Positions 44,069 through 54,800 of a DNA stretch of 64,000 nucleotides are shown piece after piece. Where the stretch lies: contig NC_088102.1 of the NCBI RefSeq assembly GCF_036370855.1, positions 72,549,601 to 72,613,600 on the forward strand, given 5' to 3'. This DNA is from Dromaius novaehollandiae. Lineage: Eukaryota; Chordata; Aves; Casuariiformes; Dromaiidae. The position numbers and the translations under genes are program-made. Position 1 is the stretch's first letter. Every line of letters starts with the position of its first letter. The notes below the pieces were generated by a model, which saw only the letters and a program-made list of their open reading frames with translations, was not told where the DNA came from and did not search any database.

Positions 44069-44311
44069 GCACGATGGGGCCACGCTGCAGCAGTCCCTGG
44101 GGATGCACGTGGTGCCATGGGGCTCTGCCCCCATGCAGCCACGGCCCAGCCTCGGAGGGCGTTGGCTGCCTGATTGACCACCCACTCAGGCCTGCCAGGG
44201 CCTACGGGCACTGTGGAGATCTGCCTCCATCATCCCGCCAACACAGCCCTCTGGCCATGCCAGACTTTGTGTGTCCTTCCACTGTGCATTTCTCTCTTTT
44301 CTATTGTTCTC

Positions 44312-45041
44312 ATGGCCGGGGCACAGGGCCATGCTGCCACGTGCCCGGAGGTGCAGCCCTCTGATGCAGCTGGTGGTCTCACGTGGTGCCTGGGCAGCAT
44401 GGCCATGTGGCCCTCGGTTATTTTCTGGCCTGGCATTCATGGCTGAGGACTAGCCTCAGGGCTGCTGGCTCCATCCGAGAGCTGGCAGCCCCACACAGTG
44501 GGCCCCAACATCGGCAGCCCCAGGTCCATGGCCAGTGGGGGCTGGCACAACGCAACGCCTGCCCCAGCCTGGGTTTCACTGTCCTGTCTGTTGCAGACAC
44601 CCCTGCACTGCTCTGGCACAACCCTCCCCAAACGGGTACGGTGATGCTGCGGCCGTGGTGTACTCAGGAGAGGCCACTGCTCCGGGACTGAGCAATGGAG
44701 ATGTCTCCGAGCCGGCGGCACTGGGAGGTAAGAGGCGCCGCAGCCCACACAGCAGCGCTGCTGTTCCCAGCACCGTGCTGTCTGGCCGGGAGAGGCGGCT
44801 CCCCCATGCACTTCCGCGGCAGTGTGCAGTGCCTGGGCACAAGTGGAGCCCCGGGCCTGGACCTGGCAGACGGGGGATAAAACGGCCCCTAGAGGTACCA
44901 GCCATGCTGTCTGCAGAGGGGAGCCGGCCCTCGCTGAGCCACCCAGAGCTGCCGGGAGCCGCGACAGATGCACCAGCTTCAGCGCCCCAAGACATGGGCT
45001 ACGACGATGTTGGTGTCAGCGGCCCCGGGACGTTGCTGTGA
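44312..45041 (+). pseudogene. tandem duplicate of copy 4 terminal exons
   Basis: Begins in the intron after tail exon 11 (TGGCCGGGGCACAGGGCC) and carries a second exon 12 (44597-44727, 131 nt, frame-shifted by +2) and a second terminal exon (44917-45041) ending GYDDVGVSGPGTLL-stop. It is fused to the 3' UTR of the first copy at TTCTATT. Same arrangement as in copy 0 at the window start. Confidence 0.75.
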
Positions 45042-45280
45042 GGATGGCAGGGCCACACTGCAGCAGTCCCTGAGGACACGCGTGGTGCCATGGGGATCTG
45101 CCCCCACGCAGCCACAGGCCAGCCACAGTGGGCATCGCCTGTCTCATTAACCGCCCACTTGGGCTGGCCAGGGACTATGGGCACCATGGAGATGTGCCTC
45201 CATCATCCCTCCTGCGCAGCCCTCCAGGTGCTGCATGAGTTTGTGCTTCCACTGTCCATTTCTCTCTCTTCTATTAAAAA

Positions 45281-45286
45281 AATAAA
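45281..45286 (+). terminator. poly(A) signal of copy 4
   Basis: AATAAA in the conserved 3' UTR, about 240 bp after the second stop. The first terminal exon (44068) has lost its own signal at the duplication junction near 44310. Confidence 0.55.
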
Positions 45287-45299
45287 AAAATGTTTGGAG

Positions 45300-45790
45300 C
45301 CTCGGCCCCAAGGTGAGGCCTTTGGGCACATTGCCGTATCCCGGGGGTGGCTGGGGTGGACACGGAGCACGTTCTGCTCAGCGTGAGCTCTGTTGCACAG
45401 ACCAGTTACTCTCCTGCTGGCCTCACACGGCTCCAGTTAATCGCTGTTGCTGCTGCGGGTGTTTTGTCCGCACTGTCCTAAGCTGAGATGCCTCCCTACA
45501 TGGCACCCTGGCTGCTGTGGCCTGCACCCACCGCAGAGCAGCGCTGCACCAGGTCGACATTCGCCATCGCTGCTGGTGCACACTGCCCACGTCAGAGACC
45601 GCCACAGAGCAAGCGCTGCTCTGCGGAAAGAGCCAAGCATTGGCAGTGCGGCCCGATGCAGCACTGGTGGAGCAGCTGATAGGCTTCCTCTCCTCGCTGG
45701 AGGTTTCCCTTGCTGTAAGGCAGGCCTGCAGCCCAAACACAAGGGCAGGACAATAGTGTGACAAGTGGAGATGTCTTGGAGGGAGGTTAT
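45300..45790. other. conserved 3' flank of copy 4
   Basis: Same block as 1360-1925, ending at a junction with CR1 sequence near 45790. No gene recognised. Confidence 0.45.
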
Positions 45791-46672
45791 GACACATATT
45801 CCTGTCCCTTCAGCATCTTAGGAGCCCTTTGCTGCACTCGCTCCAGGAGCTCCATGTCTCTCTCGTCTTGGGGAGTCCAGAACTGCACACAGCACTCCAG
45901 ACGAGGCCTCCCCAGGGCTCAGCAGAGGCACAGGATCACCTCCCTCCACCTGCTGACAACACTCTGCCTAATGCAGCCCAGCATACCCTTGGCCTTCTTG
46001 GCCACAAGGGCACGGTGCTGGCTCACGGTCAGCTTGTTGTCCACCAGGCCTCCCAGGTCCTTCTCTGCACGGCCGCTTTCCAGCAGGTCAGCCACCACCC
46101 TCTACTGCTGCAGCGGGTATTCCTCCCCAGGGACAGGCACTCTGCACTTGATTCAGCTTCATGAGGTTCCCCTCTGCCCATCTCCCCAGACTGTCGAGCT
46201 CCCTCGGAAGGGCAGCACAGCACTCTGGGCTATCAACCACTCCTCCTGGTTTTTGATCATCAGCACACTTGCTGTGGGTGCACTCTGTCCCCTCATCCAC
46301 GTCACTGAGGAAGAAGATGAGCAGTACTGCACCCAGCAGGGACCCCTGGCAGACACCGCTAGCTTGCTAGCTACAGGCCTCCAACGAGACTTTGTGCTGC
46401 TCATCACAACTCTCTGAGCTCTGCCAGACAGCCAGTTTTAAGCCACCTCACTGTCTGCTCCTCTAACACACATTTCCTCAGCTTGCCTGTGAGGATGTGA
46501 TGGGAGACTGTGTCAAAAGCCTTACTCAAGTCAAGGGAGACAACTTGCCCTGCTCTCCCCTCATCTATCCAGCCAGGCATCCCATCCTAGAAGGCTGTCA
46601 TGCTGCTTAATCCCTGCTTGCTGTCTTTCACATCCCTCAACACATTAAACTCCAAATGGGCCTTGACCTTTC
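45790..46672 (-). mobile_element. CR1 LINE fragment, antisense, internally deleted
   Basis: Minus-strand RT region (KCADDQKPGG, LDSLGRWAEGNLMKLNQ) and ORF2 C-terminal remains. It runs to about 46600 and then jumps to the linker (CTTCACATCCCTCAACACATTAAACTCC) before meeting the NACHT fragment at 46673; about 1 kb present in other copies is missing. Confidence 0.85.
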
Positions 46673-46875
46673 GACAAGCACCACACACCACTGTGCTACT
46701 GGGAGCTGCAGGGATGGGAAAGACAATGACAAGGAGGAAGATCACCGTGGAGTGGGCAGGAGCAGTCCTTTATACACAGTTTGACTATGTTTTCTACCTC
46801 AACTGGAAAGAAATCAGCCCCACTACAGCAGGGAGTGCAGCACACTTGATTTCCAAGCTCTGTCATTGCCCCTAC
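46673..46875 (+). pseudogene. NLRP-like NACHT fragment, 5'-truncated
   Basis: Starts at QAPHTT; the MARLFQPHEE part is replaced by CR1 sequence. P-loop GAAGMGKTMTRRKI and FDYVFYLNWKEISPTT are intact, ending at HCP. No Walker B or LRR follows. Confidence 0.65.
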
Positions 46876-46899
46876 TTGGACTCTTCCATCTGGGCTGGA

Positions 46900-49110
46900 C
46901 CAGGAGTGCCTCTGCCTGGAGCCAGCACTTGCATTCACTCCCCTGGCCTTCACGGTCTGGGTGGGTTTTTCCAGGCACAGCCCACATGGACTCACGAGCC
47001 ACCTGGGCCCCTGCACGGCCAATGCCTTTTGCTCAGACAGCAAGCAGGTCCTGCGGTGTCCTATGGGACGCAGGTATGGAGTTGTGCTGTCTAGACTTGT
47101 GCGCCCCCAAGCTAAAGAGAAACCTGAAACAATAGCTCAAGGCCCCTGTGACCTCCTGCCCCAACAAGAGCCGGCACAGAGCCTGGCTTGGGTCAGAGTG
47201 GTTCAGGTGGGCCCTGTGGGACTCCTGCCATGTGCTAGCCATGGCTCCCGTTCCCTGACTCGGAACTGGAAAGCACTGAACTACAGATGCGGTTCACCTG
47301 AGCAGACAGACAGGACAACCACAGTGTCCCTCTCTCGCCTGCACTGCCCTGGGTGCACCAGGGCTGCTTTGAGGCCAGTGTGGCAAATCCCAAAGTGAGC
47401 TGCGTGGCTCTGAGCCCCTTCTGATCTCTGTCACCTTTCCGCCGGCAGCCCCAGGACAGTAAAAGCCATGGGCAGGGAGTGGGCATGGCAGTAAGGCTGT
47501 GGCCGTGCAGGCTCCCTGAGGTCGGATGCTGTGGGCCTGGGTCAGTGTGTCACCATCGAGGTGGACCATGCCCTGCAGTCTTAGGTGGCAGTGAATACCT
47601 GGGGTCATTTTAGCAGTTCTCCTTTTCTTGCACTATTGAAAGATTGAACATATCGGGATTAAAGGAAGAAACACAGCAGGAGCTGGCTGCACTCAAAGGA
47701 AGAAAGGAATTTTGCTGCTGTCATACCGGTGGGGGAGGACGATGGCATTATGGATGGGGGTGCCTCAAAGGGAGGCTACGGCCTGCCTTCCTGCCTGCCA
47801 CCAAGCGTTGGCCCCATCCAAGACAGCAAGGCACATGCTTTGTGTCTGTGATTGCAGGCATCACCCACAAGGTGCACAAAGTGGGCCTGGGAAGAAAGCT
47901 GAATGCACATCTCTCAATGCTAAATATCCCTCTCCAGCTTCCAACTGCTGCACTTCCATCTCCATAATCAGCTCACAGCTTTGATACCTCCCATGAATGT
48001 CCTACCAGTTAAACACAGAAGGTCTATGTGGTCAGTGGGTATGCTGCATGAGCTTTCTATGCCACTCTTGTCTCTCTGCAAGGCCTGCCAGCATTTGTAC
48101 GCAGCCCATACTGGAATGCTGAGGTCTGACAAGCCCCTGCCACTAGTCCACTTCCCGACGGCTTCTGTTGCTGTGACCTGCTACTCTTTCAACTAGGGAA
48201 GCAAGTGGCTATGCACTGAGCTTTGCAGCCAAGGTAGGATGTGTCCTGTGAGAGCCCTGACTCAGTTGCTGGTCTGCACCTCGTCCCTGCTGTCTGTACA
48301 CAGTGGGAAAATCCCCACACTGGGGCACTGGAGCTGTCTGTTGTGCTGCAGCTGCAAAAAATGTCCCCACGTGGCAGCTGAGCTTGCCTGGGCAGGGAGG
48401 GATTCCCACCAGCTGAGAAGCGACTGTGGGCAGGTGCTAGCCACCCTCATCCCTGCCCTGACAGAGGGCTCCCGGATGTTGGATGGAGGGCGCATTCCGA
48501 GGTGGAGCGAAGTGCTGGGAACTGCCCTGCCCTTGGGTGGGTGCTGCTGCCACAACTTAGGGGTGGCCCGAGAGACCTGCAAGGCACTGCTGGGCTGAAC
48601 TGCTTTGCTGGTACAGCCAGCCACGAGCATAGGTCCCCTTGACAACCAAATCCACCTAGCTACCTACTGCAGATGCTGAAGCAGCCACCCTTCCAGGCGT
48701 TGTGCGGGAGGGAAACAAGGGGGCAGGGCTGGGGCCATGCCTGATTCACTGGACCTGAAAAGGGCACAGACCAGAAGTGGCATCGTCCCATGTTCCCACT
48801 GCAGTCGGTGGGGAGAAACAGGCCGTAAAAGGGGGAATGCAGGTGCAGGCTGGACTGAACCATGCCAGGCGCTGTCTCCCTCTGCCCTCCCAGCTCTGCA
48901 CCAGCACCTGCACTAGCAGGGAGCAGGGCCTGGCAGCTCGGCAGTGACATTACAACCTCAGGCCAATACCACACAGGGTAAAGAAGCCCTTTGTGTCAGG
49001 AAGGCCTTGAAGTGGCCAGAGCTTTCCAGATCCTTTTGCCTTGGGGTGACGTTTCAGTGCATCTGCACAGGGCCGACAGCGTGGCACGACTGAAGCTGCC
49101 CTGCGCTCTG
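46900..49110. other. conserved spacer module
   Basis: Same module as 14900-17050 without the LTR-like insert. Contains the SGLKEETQQELAALK piece at about 47650. No gene recognised. Confidence 0.4.
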
Positions 49111-49119
49111 CCTTGTGTT

Positions 49120-49705
49120 CACGGAAGCACAGACGCACACAACGGCAGAGGTTGGAAGGGACTTCTGGAGATCATCGAGGCCAATGCCCCTGCCCATGAG
49201 GGTCATCTAAAGCCCATCGCCCAGAACCCTATCCAGATGCCTCTGCAATGCCTCCAAAGACGGAGACTCCACAGCCTCCCCAGGAAACCTGTTCCCGGGC
49301 TCCGTCACCCTCACAGGAAAGAAGCTTTTCCTGCTGGGCAGACGGAACTTCCTGGGTTTCAGGTTGTGACCGTTGCCTCTCATCCTATCGCTGGGCACCA
49401 CTGAAAAGCTCTTGACACCCTCCCTGCAGATATTTATGCCCACTGATAAAGATCCCCCCACAGGCTTCCCTTCTCCACAAAGAACAGGCCCAGTTCTCTC
49501 AGCCTTTCCGCGTGTGACAGATGCTCCCATCCCTTAAGCATCATACGAGCCAAATGGGCCTCGACCTTCCGAGCCCCATCGTTGCCTGCTTGGAAAACAT
49601 CCCTCCATTTCTCCCACATTTCCTGAGGCTGGCTCCAAACTGGCCCTTCCTCAGCTTTTCACACTTCTCCTTAACCACGGTGTCAAACAAGTGTCACATA
49701 GCATT
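49120..49705 (-). mobile_element. CR1 LINE, antisense, internally deleted
   Basis: CR1 3' region at 49150, minus-strand ORF2 C-terminus (MRGNGHNLKPRKFRLPSRKS, FPGEAVESPSLEALQRHLDR), then the same jump into the linker as the other copies. Confidence 0.85.
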
Positions 49706-49792
49706 GGTGAGCTGTTAGAGTGGCCCTACTGATGAGGAGCTCCTAAGAAATAAGGCTCCCTTTCAAGCTGACTGTGCTTCCTCTTGCTTTAG

Positions 49793-49865
49793 AGTACAAA
49801 CAGAAATGCAGAGCACACACGATAAGAGAGTTCTTGCAGGCAAGCTTGATTCTCATGCACTGCTG
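49793..49865 (+). pseudogene. possible NLRP FISNA-domain fragment
   Basis: YKQKCRAHTIREFLQ after CTTGCTTTAG, matching 17729 and 32271. Tentative. Confidence 0.33.
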
Positions 49866-50084
49866 GACCCTCCTCTCCTGCCTGAGCCCTTTCCCTAAGC
49901 ACAGTGGCCTGGGAGACCTCACTGGCAAAGCTCCTCCTCCCTTCCTCCTCTTGTATGTGCCCTTTTTCACTGGAGTTCAGGAGAGCTTATCCAGGCCACC
50001 CTCCTGAGGCATTAGCTCATCTCCTGAGCCTCACGACAGAGGCTTGTGCTTAGTGGAGGCTGTCCTTCATTCCCTGCATGGGAA

Positions 50085-50405
50085 TGCCCTATCCAGACGC
50101 TTCTGCAATTTCTCCAAGAACAGAGATTCCACAACCTCCCCAGGCAACCTGTTCCAGGGCTTCCTCACAGGAAAGAAATTTTTCCTTCTGGGCAGACAGA
50201 ACTTCCTGGCTCTTGATACCCTCCCTTCAAATATTTATACCCACTGATAAAGATCCACCCCCCCAGGCTTTTCTTCTCCACCATGAACAGGCCAAGCTCT
50301 CCCAACCTTTCCTCATGTGACTGATGTTCTCATCCCTTAAGCACCTTAGGAGCCAAATGGGCCTTGACCTTCCAAGCCCCATCCCTGCCTACTCGGATAA
50401 AATCC
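50085..50405 (-). mobile_element. second, shorter CR1 fragment, antisense
   Basis: An additional copy of the ORF2 C-terminal region (ATCCAGACGCTTCTGCAAT through CCACCATGAACAGG) and linker, directly after the FISNA-like stretch. It is followed by a second copy of the FISNA-downstream DNA at 50410-50570, so about 0.6 kb is tandemly duplicated only in this unit. Confidence 0.75.
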
Positions 50406-50479
50406 TGATCCTCTTGCACTACTGGACCCTCCTCTCCTGCCTGAGCCCTTTCCCTAAGCACAGCAACCAGGGAGACCTT

Positions 50480-51620
50480 GTTGGCAAAGCTCCTCCTCCC
50501 TTCCTCCTCCTCTATGTGCCCTTTTTCACTAGAGCTCAGGCCAGCTTAGCCGGGCCACCCTCCTGAGACATCAGCTCATCTCCTGAGCCTCGCAACAGAG
50601 GCTTGTGCTTGCTGGAGGCTCTCCTTCATTCCCTGCTGGCTGTCCTACACTCAGGTAGGTGCTGGGGAGGTTAAATGTGATGATCACAAAGGCAAAGCCC
50701 TGCCAGTGATGCCACCCACACAGAGCGATATTAAGCTGGGGGAGGTCTCCACTCCTGGCCAGACCGTCCCCTTGACCAGCTGGCTCAAGGGAACCAACAC
50801 CAGTCTCCCATATCCCTCAGATTTGTCTGAAGAGGCCCTCAATCACTCTGGATTTGCTCCAGGTCTCTGTGGCACTGGCACTGCAAAGAGATACTGATAC
50901 ACAGAAGCCTAGCGTTATCGTACTCTGAAATGCAGCTGGCTGAGCAGAAACAGAAGCAGGTGGTGAGATGCTGGCTGTTCAGCAGGCCCAGCAGGTGCCT
51001 GTGCTCTGACACAGAGCAGCACTCAGGCTGCTGCTGCTGCTTCCCCTTGGGGGCTGGTGTGCAGTGGGGGAACCAACTCCTTCCTGCCTCGGCACTGCAT
51101 GCGGCAAGCGTGGCTGCCATGGGGACTGTGGGGCTGAGGGGCACAGGCCTGCAGGCAACTGGATAGCACCTCCATCCGCCTGCAAGCTGCTGTGAGGGGC
51201 CCAGGCCCTCCTGCCAATGTGCCATGGAGCCTGGGGCTGGGCTTGACTTGGTGCTGCCCTGGAGCTTTCTAGCCCAGAGCCAGCCCCAGTGCCTGCCCCA
51301 TGTGGAGGGCTGCAGTGAGGAGGGACCTGGTGCCAGAGGTCAGCCCCACAGCAGCAAGGAGCCTGCAGCAGATGCTGCCCCCTGCAGAGGACGGTCCCTT
51401 TCAAGGAAGGGCTCTTGCCACACTCCCTGGCACAGTGTGACACACCCAGACCCATGCGGGATCAGGCATAGGAAGGGCCCACACACCCTGCACCCACTGC
51501 AGCACCCAGGTGCGGAGTCCTGCTCAGATCATCATCAGGCTCCCCACGGGGACAGCCAGGCAGGCACCCACCCACTGGTGGGGTGCGCGTGATGGCAGAA
51601 GTGGAGCCGAGAAACATATA
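50480..51620. other. upstream region of SRCR copy 5
   Basis: Conserved with 17850-19000; in the 51000-51400 part it resembles the copy 3 region more than copy 2. No gene supported. Confidence 0.4.
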
Positions 51621-51639
51621 TGGGCATGCACGGAGATGG

Positions 51640-51770
51640 AGAAGGTTATTGGAGGCTGGGGCTCCGTCAGATGGGAGATAACCCTCCTGATAACGTCTCA
51701 AAAGGTGCCTAACACTGTTGATTGGCTGCCCTGGCAGCGAGGCCTGCACCTCTGCCTATATATTGCCCTC
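51640..51770 (+). promoter_or_regulatory. core promoter of SRCR copy 5
   Basis: AGATAA at 51676, TGATAA at 51688, ATTGG at 51721 and TATATATT at 51757, matching the other three promoters in order and spacing. Confidence 0.6.
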
Positions 51771-51826
51771 CCCACCACAGCAGCCTCTGGTGGCCCAGGA
51801 GGCAAGCAGGAGCTGGAGGCTGCACC

Positions 51827-54800
51827 ATGGGGCAGGAGGTGTTTGGGATGGCCACCACCAGCCAGCTCCTTGCCAGCACACTGGGACTGCTGCTGTGCGT
51901 GCAGCTCTGCAGGGGTGAGTGCCTGCGGGCTCCCCGGGGCTGGAGCTGCCTGCCTTCATGTCGAGAGTGGGAGGCAGCCCTGGGGTTGGGGAAGACACGA
52001 TGGGGCTGGGGTGGCCCCCATGGGCCTGTGTGTGACCTGCTGGGCAGGCTTCCCAAGGACACCAGTGGAGACATCCCACCTGGACAGCTCCCGGGCACTC
52101 GCGGTGCCTGCGCTGCGCTGGGGACAGGGTTTTTGCAGTGGGGCCAAACACTGAGCACATGTGGCAGTATGCATGCCCCACAGTTTTCCCCTTGTGTCAG
52201 GTGCTGGACATTCAGGGGCTGGATACGGCCCTGCCTTTCTTCACAGCTCGCATCCTGCAGTGCCCCCAGGGCTTTTCCACATACACGGCCATATGCCAGG
52301 GCCCAAGAGCCAGCCCCACAGTGGGGAGTGGAGGCCATCAGGGCAGGGAACAGCTGTGGGACATAGCCCCCTGGGCCAACCTGGCAGGGCAGGCTGCACC
52401 AGGCACCCGTGGCATCATGCGGGGGCTCCACATCCTCCTTTATGGTCCCACATGGGCACCCACAGGCACTGAGGAGCTGAGACTGGTTGACGGAGGCAGC
52501 CGCTGCGCCGGTCGGGTGGAGGTGAAGCACGAGGGCCAGTGGGGCACCGTGTGCAGCTATGACATCCTCTGGGATGTCCGCGGGGCCTCCGTGGTCTGCA
52601 GGCAGCTGGGATGTGGCACCGTGGCCAGGACTTCCCCATACACCCCATTTGGGGCAGGAGCTGGCCGGATTTGGCTGCAACCCTTCTTCTGCAGTGGCAC
52701 CGAGACAGCGCTCCACCACTGCTCCCACTATGGCTGGGGCCAGCACTACTGCGGACATGACTGGGACATGGGGGTGACATGCTCAGGCAAGGGATTAGGT
52801 GACTGTGCTGGGGGGCAGCCCTTTGGCTGCACGCGGTTGGGAGCCATTATGGCCATGCCCAGTGCCTCCCCACCAGGGACTCCCCGGGTGTGGGAGTGGC
52901 GCTGGAGGGCAGCACTCTCATGCCCTGAGGGCACCTCTAATGCAGATGCCGTGGAGCTGAGGCTGGTGAATGGAGGTGGTCCCTGTGCAGGCAGAGTGGA
53001 GGTGAAGCTGCGGGGCCAGTGGGGGACGGTGGCAGATAACGAATGGGACATGGAAGATGCCGAGGTGGTGTGTCAGCAGCTGGGCTGTGGCTCAGCCAAA
53101 AGCGCCCATGCCTGGAGCCGCTTTGGGAAAGGGTCTGGACCAATTCATCTGGCTGTCGTTGACTGTCGCGGGGATGAGTCCGCCCTCTGGGAATGTACTA
53201 TCAAGGGATGGGAGCTGTACAATGGAAGCCATGGCTGGGATGTTGGCGTGGTCTGCCAAGGTAAGAGCTGTGGCGGGCACGGCCCAGGCTGTCTCGCCCC
53301 CGGGGGCCACCTGTGCCAGCACCAAAGCTCTGGTGGCAGCCCCTCCACAACCCCCCAACATGTCCCAGGGACCTCCAGGCGACCCCACACTCTCTTCCCC
53401 GGCAGGGTTTGTGCAGCTGGTCGGTGGGGACAGTGCCTGCTCGGGTCGTGTGGAGGTCAGGCAGGGCCAAGGCTGGGCAACCCTCTGCAAGGCCCACGTG
53501 GACCTCAACGCTGCCCATGTCATCTGCAAGGAGCTGGGCTGTGGAGCAGCTCTGGCCGTCACTGGGGCAGCACACTTTGGGGCAGGAGCTGGGCCCATCT
53601 GGGACGGGGGCTTTGAGTGTACAGGCAATGAATCCCTCCTGTCTGCCTGCACCCGCAGGCTGCCCCACGGCCAGGGCTGCACGCACAGCAGTGACGCTGG
53701 CGTCATCTGCTCTCGTAAGAGCGTGGGGTGTGGGGCAGAGGCTGCAGCGGGGGGCATGGGGAGACGGGCAGCGGGGACAGGGGTGCCCTGGGCAGGGACG
53801 GGGCAGGGAGGCTGCAGGTTGGCTTGTGGCAGCCCCCAGGGCATGGGGAGGCAGAGGGCTGCCATGCCTGTGTGCCCCCGCCATTGTAGCTGCACAGGGC
53901 CTTTGTCTCCAGCACCCTTTCTCCCTCCCAGCCTACACAGGCTTCAGGCTGGTGAACGGCAGCACAGAGTGCACAGGGCGGGTGGAGCTGGAGGCGCACG
54001 GCACCTGGGGCTCCCTCTGCGACGCTGGCTGGGACGTGCCCGATGCCCAGGTGCTCTGCCACCACCTTGGCTGCGGCTTTGCCGCCTCCGTGCCCCGCGG
54101 AGGGTATTTTGGGACAGGGAGCGGCCCGCTGTGGCAGGACACTTTTCACTGCAGCGGGACCGAGTCCCACCTGGGAGAGTGCCCTGCCATGGCGCTGGGG
54201 ACCCCCGCCTGCTCACCACGCCACGCTGCCGCAGTCAATTGCTCAGGTGCGTGTGGGGCAGGTGGCGTCAGACAGGAGGGCCTGCTGTGGGGAGGGGACC
54301 CAGCACCCCAAAAAGGAGGGGTGTCCCTTCCCCCCACTGCCAGCAGGAGCTGTGGGGCACAGGGCCCATCTGGGGAAGCAGGGCCATGTCAGGGCAGGAG
54401 GAGGGCTGAGCCCAGGCATAGGGCAGCAGGCACACGGGCAGGAGGAGGGCAGTGGGGCCATGCTGTCACCCGGCATCCCATGGGGCTCCCCGGTGCCCCG
54501 CGGTCCCCGCAGCACCTCAGGACATCTTCCCTCTCTGCGGGGACAGGTGGTGCTGAACCCCTGAGGCTGGTGGACGGGGAGAGCCGCTGCGATGGCCGCC
54601 TGGAGGTGTCCCTGGGTGGGGCCTGGGGCCGAGTCCTGGCTCAGCAGTGGGATGACAGCAGTGCAAGCGTGGTGTGCCGGCAGCTCCGGTGCGGCACAGT
54701 GCAGAAGGCCTACACCGCCCCAGTGCTGGGGCCAGGCTCAAGCCCCCTGGTGCTGGGCGGGCTCCGGTGTGCGGGCACGGAGGCTCACCTGGCCCAGTGC

